Assembly (NCBI RefSeq): GCF_020497125.1
Contig: NC_059081.1
Coordinates: 59,168,768 to 59,232,767 of the forward strand
DNA from: Mauremys mutica
Taxonomy: Eukaryota; Chordata; Testudines; Geoemydidae
Direction: 5' to 3'
DNA length: 64,000 nucleotides
Shown: one piece after another, positions 33,840 through 44,590 of the stretch
How positions within the stretch are numbered: position 1 is the stretch's first letter
Layout: each line of letters starts with the position of its first letter
Made by a program: the position numbers and the translations under genes
Notes under the pieces: model-generated
Told to the model about the DNA's origin: nothing
The model's input: the letters and a program-made list of their open reading frames with translations, nothing else
Databases searched by the model: none

Positions 33840-34365
33840 TGAGGTTGTCTACACAGAAGATGCTGTACCGCTGTAGTGTAGATGCTGCCTACATCAGCAG
33901 GAGGAATTCTTCTGTCAGCATAGGTAATCCATCTCCCCAAGAGGCGTTAGCTAGTTCGGCGGAAGAATTCTTCCATGGACCATTGACCTAACACTCTCTA
34001 CACAGGGACTTAGGTTATGTCTACGCTACCACTTATATTGGTATAATGGAGGTCGCTCAGGGATGTGAATAAGCCACCCCCCTGAGTGACACAAGTTACA
34101 CTGACCTAAGTAACAGTGAGGACAGTGCTATGCTGTGGGAGAGCTTCCCCTGCCAACATAGCTACTGCTGCTCGTTGGGAGTGGATTCATTAAGTGAATG
34201 GGAGAGCTCTCTCTCATCGGCTTAGAGTGGCTACACTAGAGAGCTTACAGCGGCATAGCTGCGTCATTGTAAGCTCTCTCATGTAGCCATAGCCTTAGGT
34301 CGACTTATCTGCACCTGAGAGTCGTAGCGATGCCTGTGTAACTTTTCAGAGTAGATCAGCCTTGA
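33840..34365 (+). mobile_element. Cluster of Harbinger-like MITE sequence
   Basis: Repeated GTCTACAC/GTCTACGC and GTGTAGAT motifs, GCTCAGGGATGTGAATAAGCC, CCCTGAGTGAC and TACACTGACCTAA resemble the terminal regions of the Harbinger element ending at 25066. At least two elements seem to abut near 34011. Exact ends are not resolved. Confidence 0.55.
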
Positions 34366-34377
34366 GTTACTCCACTT

Positions 34378-34560
34378 AAGTCTGGTCTGCACTAGAAAAT
34401 TAAGTTGGCATAACTACATCTCTCAGGGTATGGCGATGAATTACCTACGCCAATGGGAAAATCACTCCTGTCGGTGTAGACACTACCTACGCAGAAGTGC
34501 TGTCGCTATGGCAATGCTGCTGTGGCATTTTAAGGCTAGACAAGCCCTTAGTGAGAGGGA
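34378..34560 (+). mobile_element. Harbinger-like MITE
   Basis: Left end AAGTCTGGTCTGCACTAGAAA pairs roughly with right end TTTAAGGCTAGACAAGCCCTTA. Internal motifs TTGGCATAACTACATC and GTCGGTGTAGACAC match the same family. A further right end (GTGAAGACAAGCCCTA) lies near 34810-34826. Confidence 0.55.
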
Positions 34561-34825
34561 TCACACTGAACCATCTCAACTGCACAGAGTAATTGAATTA
34601 GCAGATGATGACTTTTTGTTGTAATTGGGTCTGTTGCATCACTACTTCATTACTCCAGAGTCACCAGCAGTTGAGCTTCAGCACTGACTCCCTCGATGGG
34701 CCATCTAGCTTGAGTTTAAAGCACCATTTATCTCGAGCTACAGATTTTTGTGTGTGGAGGGGATTGGATTGGTTGCAGAACTTGAGTTATTGTTCGAGCT
34801 AATGCTGCAGTGAAGACAAGCCCTA

Positions 34826-34911
34826 GGCTCCAGATCCTCAGTTGGTATGAATTGGCATAGTTCTGACTTCAGTGGAGCTACATCAGTCTGCACCAACTGA
34901 AGAGCTGGCCC
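34826..34911 (+). repeat. Short palindromic ancient MITE
   Basis: CCAGATCCTCAGTTGGT at the left is the approximate complement of ACCAACTGAAGAGCTGG at the right. A centre with TGACTTCAGTGGAGCTAC makes an imperfect hairpin of about 86 bp. Confidence 0.6.
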
Positions 34912-36216
34912 TGAATGTAAAATAGATTAATAGATTTTTCTTTTAACAACAGAGTCATAGCACAGACTGTGCTGTTTGTAAAACGATAAATTGCCAGTCT
35001 TTTGTTCTGAAAAAGTTTGGCTGCTAATGATTGTGAAATGGTTAAAAATTCTTGTTGCGTTTGGAGATTTCTAATGTCAACTGGCCAGAATATTCTCTGT
35101 GTAGATTCAAATTGGCATTTTTGGTTCTGTTCATAGAATTGCCAAGATGCTGCAGAATAAAACTGATAGTATTACAGACAGTTTCACTATTGCCATTCGC
35201 AAATCTTTTGAGCTGTGAAATTGTCTGGTTGTTTATCAGTTGTAATGCTTCATGCGCTTGGGAAAACTGAGCTGAAGTCATTCACAGGGAAATGGAGTAG
35301 GGAAAAAGATGGATCTCCATAGCAGCCAAAAGGCTTTGGAGTGGGGAAAGGAGACAGATCTCTCTCTCTTTCTCCCCCTTTCCTGTCCTGTCCTTTTCTC
35401 TTGGGGTGGGTTGGTGTGGATCTTCAAGTACATCAGACTTACACTAGCCAAAGGATATGAAAAGCCCGAGAGACAGCATTCTACCCACGTCCCATCAGCT
35501 GGTCGTAATGGAAGGAAAGTTGGGGAGGGGACATCTTACCATGGCATTTTTCTGCAGAGACCCCCCACCTTGTGTTCATAATAGTTGTCAAATACATTAG
35601 TCAATTCCTGCCATTGCTGGGGGCTGCTGGATGGGCAAAAAACTGTCTGGCCAGTGTTTTCTCCCTTTTGATCATGAGCTGGGAAATAGAGTTGTTGGTG
35701 TGGTTGAGCAGCAGCTGCCATCCCTTTTCCTAGGAAGCAGGCTGGGAGAAAGAAGGGAGCTATGTAGACAGCCATTGTTGAGTATGTGGGCAAAGAGGAA
35801 CCTGCTAAGACTGGGAGGAGGATGTATTATGTTGATTTTGGGGGATGGGTGGTGACAGACTAAAATATTGCATATATGTTGACATAGGTATTTTTTGTGA
35901 AGGCTAGCAAATTCAGTCCTCAGGCAAGTGGGTGTCAGGAAAATTTTTCAGGCCTGGGAATAATTATTCCTGGAGTAGAGAGACAAGGTTTACATTCAGT
36001 GTTTCACAAAATATTTGCACTCAAGTAGATCATTTACCAATTTGGTAACATTATAAGAATCTGAATCATTCGGCTAGTATCTCTATAACAAAGGCACATA
36101 TCAAAGTTTTAAGATTAACCTATGTGAAAAATACGTAGAGTGAGCGGCAAAACTTCTTTAGATTCTAAATATAGCTTAGTATTGGGGCATGGAGACTAGG
36201 CCATTTCTAAAAACAA
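34912..36216. other. Intronic DNA, no recognised feature
   Basis: No exon, terminus or RNA gene is recognised. Confidence 0.5.
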
Positions 36217-36370
36217 TGAGGAGTCCTTGTGGCACCCTAGAGACTAACAAATTTATTTAGGCATAAGCTTTCGTGGGTTAGAACCCACTTCATCAGATCC
36301 ATGAAGTGGAAAATACAGGAGCAGGTAAAATACATGAAAGGATGGGAGTTGCCTTACCATTTGTGAAACT
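36217..36370 (-). repeat. Dispersed repeat fragment, class unresolved
   Basis: Contains GAGTCCTTGTGGCACCCTAG, AGACTAACAAATTTATTT and AGCTTTCGTGGGTTAGAACC. I recognise this as a common dispersed repeat of turtle-like genomes. On the minus strand it reads like the end of a coding frame (SDEV, then a short tail and stop), so it may be the 3' end of a retroelement. The class is not determined. Confidence 0.5.
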
Positions 36371-36450
36371 CTTTAAGAGAGGGAAGAAATGAAACACAGA
36401 AGTACAATATTCAGTGTCTTCTGTGGCAGCAGTCAATTATTTTAGTATTA

Positions 36451-36639
36451 CACCTCTACCTCAATATAACACTGTTCTCAGGAGCCAAAAAATCTTACCA
36501 CGTTATAGGTGAAACAGCGTTATATCAAACTTGCTTTGATCCACTGGAGTGAGCAGCCCCGCCTCCCCTGGAGCACCGCTTTACCGCATTATATCCGAAT
36601 TCGTGTTATATTGGGTTGCGTTATATCGAGGTAGAGGTG
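36451..36639 (+). mobile_element. Mariner-type MITE, family B copy 2
   Basis: Ends CACCTCTACCTCAATATAAC and TTATATCGAGGTAGAGGTG are flanked by TA on both sides (36449-36450 and 36640-36641). It is 189 bp, nearly the same length as the copy at 18330. Confidence 0.88.
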
Positions 36640-37228
36640 TATTTAATATTTATATCCCTGTAGTGCCCAGAGGCGCTGATCAAAATGAGGGGTCTTTTTT
36701 GCTGGATGCTGTAGAAACAAATGGAGACCGTGTCCTGGTTCTCAGTTATCTTATGATATTGATGCACGAACAAAGAGAAATAACTTGAAATCATAGTAGA
36801 ACCAAGGTACCTGCACCGAGAGCTATTTTTGTGGCCATGCTGAGAATAGGCATTGCCTAATCAAAGGCTGTTATCTTTTGGCATATGTTTACATGAAAGA
36901 CTAGAGTTCAGAATCTCTGATTTGTTTCTCTTGCAACAGTTGGCATTTCTCATATCTTAAACAATGCTTTTAACTGTGTTCCTTGAACTAATGAAGGTGT
37001 TTGTGATGTCCTCTGCTGTTCCAGGAGAAAAGCAGAACCCTGAGGGTTTGACTTCTTAGCAAGTTATTAATTCTAAATCTGTTTTAAAATGTCCGTGCCT
37101 ATGTTTAATTTTTAAATGGCAATCTGCTGGTTTGGGATCTCTAAATATTTTTGGTGTCAAATTTTCATGTTCAGTTGTCTGAAAGTTGAAGAAAGTGAGG
37201 ACTGATTAAAAAGGGAGAATGAAGAGTA

Positions 37229-37402
37229 CAGGCAGTCCTCGACTTAACAACATTCAAGTTACGACGAACGGCACTTATGACGTTTATAAATTGACATCCT
37301 GTTTCGACTTTACAGCGCTCGATCAGACATTGTTGCTATGGAAAAATCAAGTTTCAACGTTTCGACTTAAGACACGATTTTTCAGGAACCGCCGACTGCC
37401 TG
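37229..37402 (+). mobile_element. Mariner/Tigger-like MITE
   Basis: Begins CAGGCAGTCCTCGACTTAAC and ends AACCGCCGACTGCCTG. It is flanked by TA (37227-37228 and 37403-37404). It is 174 bp, with internal inverted TTCGACTTTA/AAGTTTCAACG-like motifs. Confidence 0.8.
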
Positions 37403-37404
37403 TA

Positions 37405-37789
37405 TTCAAACTTGTAGGAGTATTAAGGTTTTTTTAATAAAATGTACTACTAATTGAATCATTTTAAAGTGATTTTTCTAGTATGGTAATTTTGCTACCA
37501 TTTTAGGAAAACAGTTACAGTTCATCCATTGTGAAAACTCACTTCCATTTTAAAGCCCATTTTTAAAGCCCATTTAAGCCCACTGAGGTCTGAATAATTG
37601 AATATTCTATTTGGCAGATTATTTCAGGCATTTACTGCAAGATCTAATTAAAGCACACAAAGTTGAGCAAGGAGTATTGCAATTCTGTAATGAGCATTTT
37701 GCATGTGTAAATGGATAAATGAACAATCATGAATTTAAAAATATTGTGAAAATTTTATGTTTTAAGTATGGGTGAGTGCTTTGAGATCT
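37405..37789. other. Intronic DNA, no recognised feature
   Basis: AT-rich spacer before the second long CR1 copy. Confidence 0.5.
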
Positions 37790-40141
37790 ACTGATGAAAA
37801 GCACTTTAGAAGTAGGCATGGCAGAATTTAACATCCCTGTGGTGGGAAAAACATCTCAACAGCCCAACACTGTGGCATTTCATTTCAGAAAGGGGAACTA
37901 TGCAAAAATGAGGGGATTAGTTAAACAGAAATTAAAAGGTACAGTTACTAAAGTGAAATCTCTGCAAGCTGCATGGATGCTTTTCAAAGACACCATAATA
38001 GAGGCCCAATTTAAATGTATATCCCAGATTAAAAAACACAGTAAAAGAACTGAAAAAGAGCCACTGTGGCTTAACAACCATGTAAAAGAAGCAGTGAAAG
38101 GTAAAAAGGCATCTTTTAAAAAGTGGAAGTCAAATCCTAGTGAGGTAAATAGAAAGGAGCATAAACACTGCCAAATTAGGTGTAAAAATGTAATAAGAAA
38201 AGCCAAAGAGGAGTTTGAAGAATGGCTAGCTGAAAACTCAAAAGGTAATAACAAAATGTTTAAGGACATCAGAAGCAGGAAGCCTGCTAAACAGCCAGTG
38301 GGACCCCTGGATGACTGAGATACAAAAGGAGCGCTTAAAGATGATAGTCACTATGGAGAAACTAAATGGATTCTTTACTTAAGTCTTCACGGCTGAGGAT
38401 ATTAGGGAGATTCCCAACCTGAGCCGGCTTTTGTAGGTGACGAATCTGAGGAATTGTCACAGATTGAAGTGTCACTAGAGGAGATTTCGGAATTAATTGA
38501 CAAATTTAGCAGTAACAAGTCACCGGGACCAGATGGCATTCACCCAAGAGTTCTGAAAGAACTCAAATGTGAAATTGTGGAACTATTAACAATGGTTTCT
38601 AACCTGTCCTTTAAATCAGCTTCTGTACCCAATGACTGGAAGATAGCTAATGTAACGCCAATATTTAAAAAGGGCTCTAGAGGTGATCCCAGCAATTACA
38701 GACCGGTAAGTCTAACGTCGGTACCGGGCAAATTAGTTGAAACAATAGTAAAGAGTAAAATTGTCAGACACACAGAAGAACATAAATTGTTGGTCAAAAG
38801 TCAACATGGTTTGTGTAAAGGGAAATTGTGTCTTACTAATCTATTAGAGTTCTTTGAAGGGGTCAAGAAACATGTGGACAAGGAGGATCCAGTGGACATA
38901 GTGTACTTAGATTTCTAGAAAGCCTTTGACAAGGTCCCTCGCCAAAGGCTCTTACGTAATTTAAGTTGTCATGGGATAAAAGGGAAGGTCCTTTCATGGA
39001 TTGAAAACTGGTTAAAAGACAGGGAACAAAGGGTGGGAATAAATGGTAAATTCTCAGAATGGAGAGGGGTAACTAGTGGTGTTCTCCAAGGGTCAGTCCT
39101 AGGACCAATCCTATTCAACTTATTCATAAATGATCAGGAGAAAGGGGTAAAAATTGAGGTGGCAAAGTTTGCAGATGATACTAAACTGCTAAAGATACTT
39201 AAGACCAAAGCAGACTGTGAAGAACTTCAAAAAGATCTCACAAAACTAAGTGATTTGGCAACAAAATGGTAAATGAAATTTAATGTGGATAAATGTACAG
39301 TAATGCATATTGGAAAAAATAACCCCAACTATACATACAATATGATGGGGGCTAATTTACCTACAACAAATCAGGAAACAGATCTTGGAGTCATCGTGGA
39401 TAGTTCTCTGGAGACGTCCATGCAGTGTGCAGCGGCGGTCAAAAAAGCAAACAGGATGTTAGGAATCATTAAAAAGGGGATAGAGAATAAGACGGAGAGT
39501 ATCTTATATCGATGGTATGCCCACATCTTGAATACTGTGTACAGATGTGGTCTCATCTCAAAAAAAGACATACTGGCACTAGAAAAGGTTCAGAGAAGGC
39601 AACTAAAATGATTAGGGGTTTGGAACGGGTCCCATATGAGGAGAAATTTAAGAGGCTAGGACTTTTCAGCTTGGAAAAGAGGAAACTAAGGGGGATATGA
39701 AAGAGGTATATAAAATCATGAGTGATATGGAGAAAGTAAATAAGGAAAAGTTATTTACTTGTTCCCATAATACAACAACTAGGGGCCATCAAATGAAATT
39801 AATGGGTAGCAGGTTTAAAACAAATAAAGGGAATTTCTTCACATAGCGCACAGTCAACCTGAGGAGGTTGTGAAGGTTAGGACTATAACAATGTTTAAAA
39901 GAGAACTGGATAAATTCATGGAGGTTAAGTCCATTAATGGCTGTTAGCCAGGATGGGTAAGGAATGGTGTCTCTAGTCTCTATTTGTCAGAGGGTGGTGA
40001 TGGACAGCAGGGGAGAGATCACTTGATCATTACTTGTTAGGTTCACTCCCTCTGGGGCACCTGGCATTGGCCACTGTCGGTAGACAGGATACTGGGCTAG
40101 ATGAACTTTTGCTCTGACCCAGTACGGCCGTTCTTATGTAA
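37790..40141 (+). pseudogene. CR1 LINE copy 2, longer but broken
   Basis: It carries about 870 bp more upstream sequence than copy 1, relative to the shared reverse transcriptase. Coding begins within a linker region (EFNIPVVGKTSQQPN, KKHSKRTEKEPLWLNNHVKE). The reverse transcriptase is recognisable in pieces: [31 protein letters not shown] then a stop where copy 1 has QKAFD, GVLQGSVLGP, KFADDTK. Stops or frameshifts occur near 38318, 38918, 39272 and 39611. A deletion removes part of the C-terminal region near 39850. The 3' UTR ends GGCCGTTCTTATG at about 40137. It is an inactive relative of copy 1. Confidence 0.9.
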
Positions 40142-41111
40142 TTAGATTTTTATTTTGTTGCAATTTTAATGATTGATGTTGATTTTTATTTAAAAATTTC
40201 CCCTGATTTTTAACAATTCTCATTTTCACAGTTGCATGAAATTAAGGGTGGGAGTTATGGCAGTGATGGCACCCTGTGCTGCAACACTCTTCAGGCACAA
40301 AGTGCAGGGAAGGCTGCAGTCCTGGCTTGGCAGAGCAAATGCCCCTGGCCAGGATTGCCAGGTGGACAAACTCCTAGACACCGGGGAGACCATTCAGCAG
40401 CAAGGTGACCTCCTCTGCAGCCATCCTCCTCCTCACAGCCCTGGTTGGGATCTCTGCTCTGCCCTGCCAGGACCGAAGCTTCCCCTGCAACTTGGACTTG
40501 CAGGGATTCAGTATCATCAGCCCTGTGGCTGTGCAGGGAACCCTCTGCAGCTCCGCTGTCACAGCCCTGCTCAGTCGCTCCCATGACAGTGTGGCTTCAG
40601 AGGGCTTTCTGTGCTCCTGCAGGGCCAGTGACACGTAATCCCTGGAGGCGCAAGGTGCATAGAGCGGGAGGATGCACTTGTGATGACTGTTGCTGATGGA
40701 TATGTTCTTGTCCGTTTCAGTGTATCAGCTGAAATTGACATTTGCTGACATCTGTCAATTTAAACCGAATCCTGCCAAGCCCATGTGTAAAAGCGAACTA
40801 AGCATTAGTAGTGGTACTAGTGTATTTTTAAAGGCTTCTTGAGACAGGATATTATATAACAGCTTCAAAAATTTTCCTTTCGTTTCAAAAACAAGAAGCT
40901 CTGTTTGACTAGAACCGTTACTTAATCTTTTTTGGGTAATTAAGAATTTTAGTTGAAGAAAAATAGTAATTTTAATATATAATGAGTTAGACTTGATTTG
41001 GTAGAACTGTAGAAATTCCTGTCCTTTAGAGTTATGCAAATGCAATTCATATGACAAACCTTCATGTCTGTCAGTTCCTTCTAATAAATGTTTTTTTTTT
41101 CCTGCTTTTAG
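40142..41111. other. Last part of intron 1, GC-shifted block, no gene seen
   Basis: The block at 40230-40700 is markedly richer in G and C than its surroundings, with AT-rich margins on both sides. It looks like an inserted element, but I could not find termini. The final 20 bases supply the polypyrimidine tract and AG of the ABI2 exon at 41112. Confidence 0.4.
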
Positions 41112-41318
<207 letters not shown>

Positions 41319-41717
41319 TGAAATCATACAGGAGATGCAACAAGGGTTTGGATGATCTGATGTGATGCTGCATGGTGTGGATAAGAAAAGACAGTTGGCA
41401 TTAAAACAGTGGGCCATCCTACTGCACCTGACTCACATGTTTGACTTAGATTATTAATATTATGTCACTTAATTATTAATGTAGGTTATCAGATTTTTTT
41501 GCCTTTATACTACATATAGATTTTGTTTAATGTTTATTATCTTAAGAAATATATATAGAATAGCGTATTAGATGGATCACTGAACTGTCCCAACGTGGCT
41601 GGCTGTCAGTGGTGTCTAGTCCATATTTCAGATGAAGGCAAACAATCCCATAAGGCATCTGGCAAAATGGATAATGCTGTGCCTTGGGACATATCTCTCC
41701 AGCCCCTATTTGGTAAT

Positions 41718-42724
41718 TACCGTATATACTCGTTCTTAAGCTGAATTTTTTTAGTTAAAAAGGGAAGCACCAGAGAAGGGGGTCGGCTTATGAACGAGTA
41801 TAGAGAGGGAGAGGTGGGACACAGCCCCTCCCCACAACAGAGGGAGCAAGGAGAGGCAGCAGAGCCAGAAGGGAAGAGGCGGGGCCAGAGTCTCTCCGCT
41901 TCTGGCCATGCTGCTCTCCCCCCAGCTGCCAAAGCAGCTGCAGCTCCGGGGCTGGCAGACTGCAGCTGTGCTGCTCGGCCCCGCACCCTCAGAGCAGGCT
42001 GTGGATGCACCGCTCGGCCCGCCGGAGCACCCTGAGGCCATGCCACCCCGCCCAGCCCGCTGGAACATGCTGTGGCCACGCCTCCCAGTCTGGTCCACCA
42101 GAGCAGGCAGGCCAGAAACATCCTCCCCAGATAAGGTGGAAAGGGATGGGATGGGGAGAGTGTGGGGGTCCCAGGCTAGGGGTGGGTCATGTGGGGGGTA
42201 GTCACAGGGGTTACTCCCCTGACCTCCAGCTTCTCCCCCCTTCCAAAACATTTCACCACCAGTTGCTGTCCCAGCCTGTCGGGGCGGGGGAGGGATAGCT
42301 CAGTGGTTTGAGCATTGGCCTGCTAAACCCAGGGTTATGAGTTCAATCCTTGAGGGGGCCACTTAGGGATCTGGGGCAAAAATTGGTCCTGCTAGTGAAG
42401 GCAGGGGGCTGGACTCAATGACCTTTCAAGGTCCCTTCCAGTTCTAGGAGATTGGTATATCTCCAATTATTATTATTATTTTTTTTGGCACACCAGGACA
42501 CTTTGTTTACTTAGGTTTACCTCCGTGCCTGCAGACACTCGAGGTAAACAAGCTTATCTTGGCTCACCAGTGGCTTATCCTGATGGCCCGGGAGCCAAAG
42601 TTTGCTGACCCTTGAATTAGAGGGTTGGCTTATGAATGGGTCATAAACATTTTCCATTTTTACTTAGCCATCTTGGGGGGGTCAGCTTATAAACGAACCG
42701 GCTTATGATTGAGTATATACGGCA
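41718..42724 (+). mobile_element. DNA transposon with ACCGTATATACTCG termini
   Basis: Left end TACCGTATATACTCGTTC and right end TGAGTATATACGGC are inverted, and AATT lies on both sides. Just inside, AGCTGAATTTTTTTAGTTAA and GGTCGGCTTATGAACGAG recur near the right side in inverted and direct forms (GTCAGCTTATAAACGA). The interior 41800-42290 is CpG-rich and gives long chance open frames on both strands. The tortoise SINE at 42285 is inserted in it. A second, partial element with the same left end is at 59201. Confidence 0.8.
42285..42482 (+). mobile_element. Tortoise-type tRNA-derived Pol III SINE
   Basis: The 5' tRNA-related region has an A box (TAGCTCAGTGGTTTGAGC, 42296-42313) and a B box (GAGTTCAATCC, 42339-42349). 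The unrelated middle contains GGCAGGGGGCTGGACTCAAT. The 3' part (GACCTTTCAAGGTCCCTTCC, AGTTCTA) resembles the 3' end of CR1-type LINEs, consistent with mobilisation by a LINE. It ends in a short (ATT)n tail. This SINE family is characteristic of turtles and is the strongest organism marker here. Confidence 0.92.
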
Positions 42725-44394
42725 ATTTACAGATACCCGAAGCATGAGGTTTGATAGTCCCTATAGTTTATATTTAGCTAGTGTAAATACAGATGCTATT
42801 TTTTTCTGTTCTGTTTTGAATCTTGCTGTTTGTAACAGTAGTTTCTACCTGTTAATGAGTAAGGTAGCATTTCCTGTTGTCCATTTTGAACTTACTGTGT
42901 TTTAATTTAGTTTTCTCTTGACATTGATTATGGGACTTCGTAAATTCAAATAATTATATAATTAAGTTATAAAGTAAAATGTAAAACCAGGTATTTGAAA
43001 AAAATCTATTTACTTACTTACCAAATGAAGTACAGGAGTTGATGATGAAAAGCACTCCGAGTAGAGTATTTTCCTGTGAAATGTGCACAGCTTAGGTTCC
43101 TGATAGTATCAACTCTTTCAGGGTTCCCTTTTTCTCCCTGCAAGTCTATATGTGCTTGGCATTTTAGTGTTATTTACAAAAGCAATTCAAGTCAACACTT
43201 AATGTTGCAAGGTGATAGAAAGATCATATAACTTTCTGTGGGGGAGAGGAATCTTAAGACCTGCCTGCGTTTCCAGTAGTGTTGCCAAAGATGTTGCTTG
43301 GTCAAGACATCAGTTATGTATTTAATTTTAATATTTGCATATAATTAAAATGACATAAAATAAACGGTTTCTTCTGGTTTTGAAACATGTGAAAGTAAAG
43401 TTGGACTCATAAGTGATATAGGCCTTGTGGTTAAACAGGACTTGAGAAAGCCACTAGATCGTGGAGCTTTCCCAGGTTGAGTATCATAAACTTCTACAGG
43501 CTCTCAACTTTTATTTTAAAAAATCTTGTGTTTAGCCCTTGTGCTTATGAAGTTTATCTCACAAACATGCATCACTTTCCCCCTCTGTCCAACAAAGTCT
43601 TAAATCTGCAAGTAGCTTGCCACTGCTTGTAGCTTTGTTGGCAGCCGAGTAAAACCTGCTGCTATTCAGAACCAGTGGGTTACAGTGTAACTGACAAAAA
43701 TGCTGCTTCTTCCTTCCAGCCACCAGAATGGGTTGAGTCAACGCTACAAATTTATCAGAGACCTACTGGCTTGTGATTGATAGAAAAGGATGTGAAACCC
43801 TTTGAGCAGAATTTTGGGACAGCACCCTGGCAGGAATTCCAGCATCCTTGCTTTCCCAGTAACCGGGGGAGGAGGTGGTTGGCTTCTGACCTAGGCATTT
43901 CTGCTGGACAATGGTGGGCACTATATTTTGTATCAATTTTTGACTAATACGTATAGTTCTCGGGCTACTAGGAGTTTGGTAAAATTTCCTGTCCTGGATG
44001 TGATGGGATTGGGTTAAGGGAATGATTGATGCAATTTAAAATAGACTAGTGTGGTATTTAGAAAGATTGACGGGGGAAGAGTGGGAGAAGAAAGGAAACA
44101 AAGTAGAGATCGGGAGATAGGAGAGAGACGTTAAAATGGAAGCTGACACTGAAGACATTGTCTATTATAGGAAAGAAAAGAGAGGAGTGAAACCAGGAAG
44201 GGAAAGAAAGTAACAAAGGTGAGACATAGTAGGTTCCACGTTCTTAAATGTACTTAACAGAAAGCAGTTAGATATGTTGTCATTAAATAGTGCACAGAGA
44301 ACAGTGCTTTAAATTGCAAGGGGTATGGCAGCCAGGTATTTTTCATCCCAGGGTAGCAGGTTTAGTCTTTGGTCTAGTAGGTGACAAATCTTGC

Positions 44395-44590
44395 AAGCCC
44401 TGTGGTTAAGAGAGAGGCTAAAAGCTGGAAAGTCTGGGTTCTATTTCTTCTATCACAGGCTTCCTGTGGTCAATTAATTTGTGACAGTTTCCAAATCTGT
44501 AAAAATAAATATATTAATTAATATTTGTGAAGAGCTTTGAGATCCTTATACAGCAGGCATTGTAGAAGTGGAAAGTATTATTTTGTCCAG
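44395..44590 (+). repeat. MIR-type SINE
   Basis: Shows CCTGTGGTTAAGAGAGAGGC, GTCTGGGTTCTATTTC, CAGTTTCCAAATCTGTAAAA and a LINE-like tail GAAGAGCTTTGAGATCC. It is diverged and non-coding. Confidence 0.65.

Larger units (their letters stand above)
1..41111 (+). other. ABI2: ABI2 intron 1, partial (5' end outside window)
   Basis: Everything before the first visible ABI2 exon is taken as intron. The exon at 41112 starts with the codons that follow the first coding exon in vertebrate ABI2. I looked for that first exon (it encodes the short N-terminal segment ending just before SADKQ) and for a CpG-island promoter of the gene, and found neither. The GC-rich blocks in this interval belong to transposable elements. 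The stretches between the elements listed separately show only AT-rich DNA with short, frame-broken open stretches. Confidence 0.8.

Noticed and set aside
41717..42298. Frames of 80-166 codons on both strands next to ABI2 exon 2
   Set aside because: They lie inside the GC-rich interior of a DNA transposon and are not joined to ABI2 by splice sites.
42296..42349. A and B boxes, considered as a tRNA gene
   Set aside because: The surrounding sequence continues into a SINE body with a LINE-like tail, and no complete cloverleaf with acceptor stem is seen.
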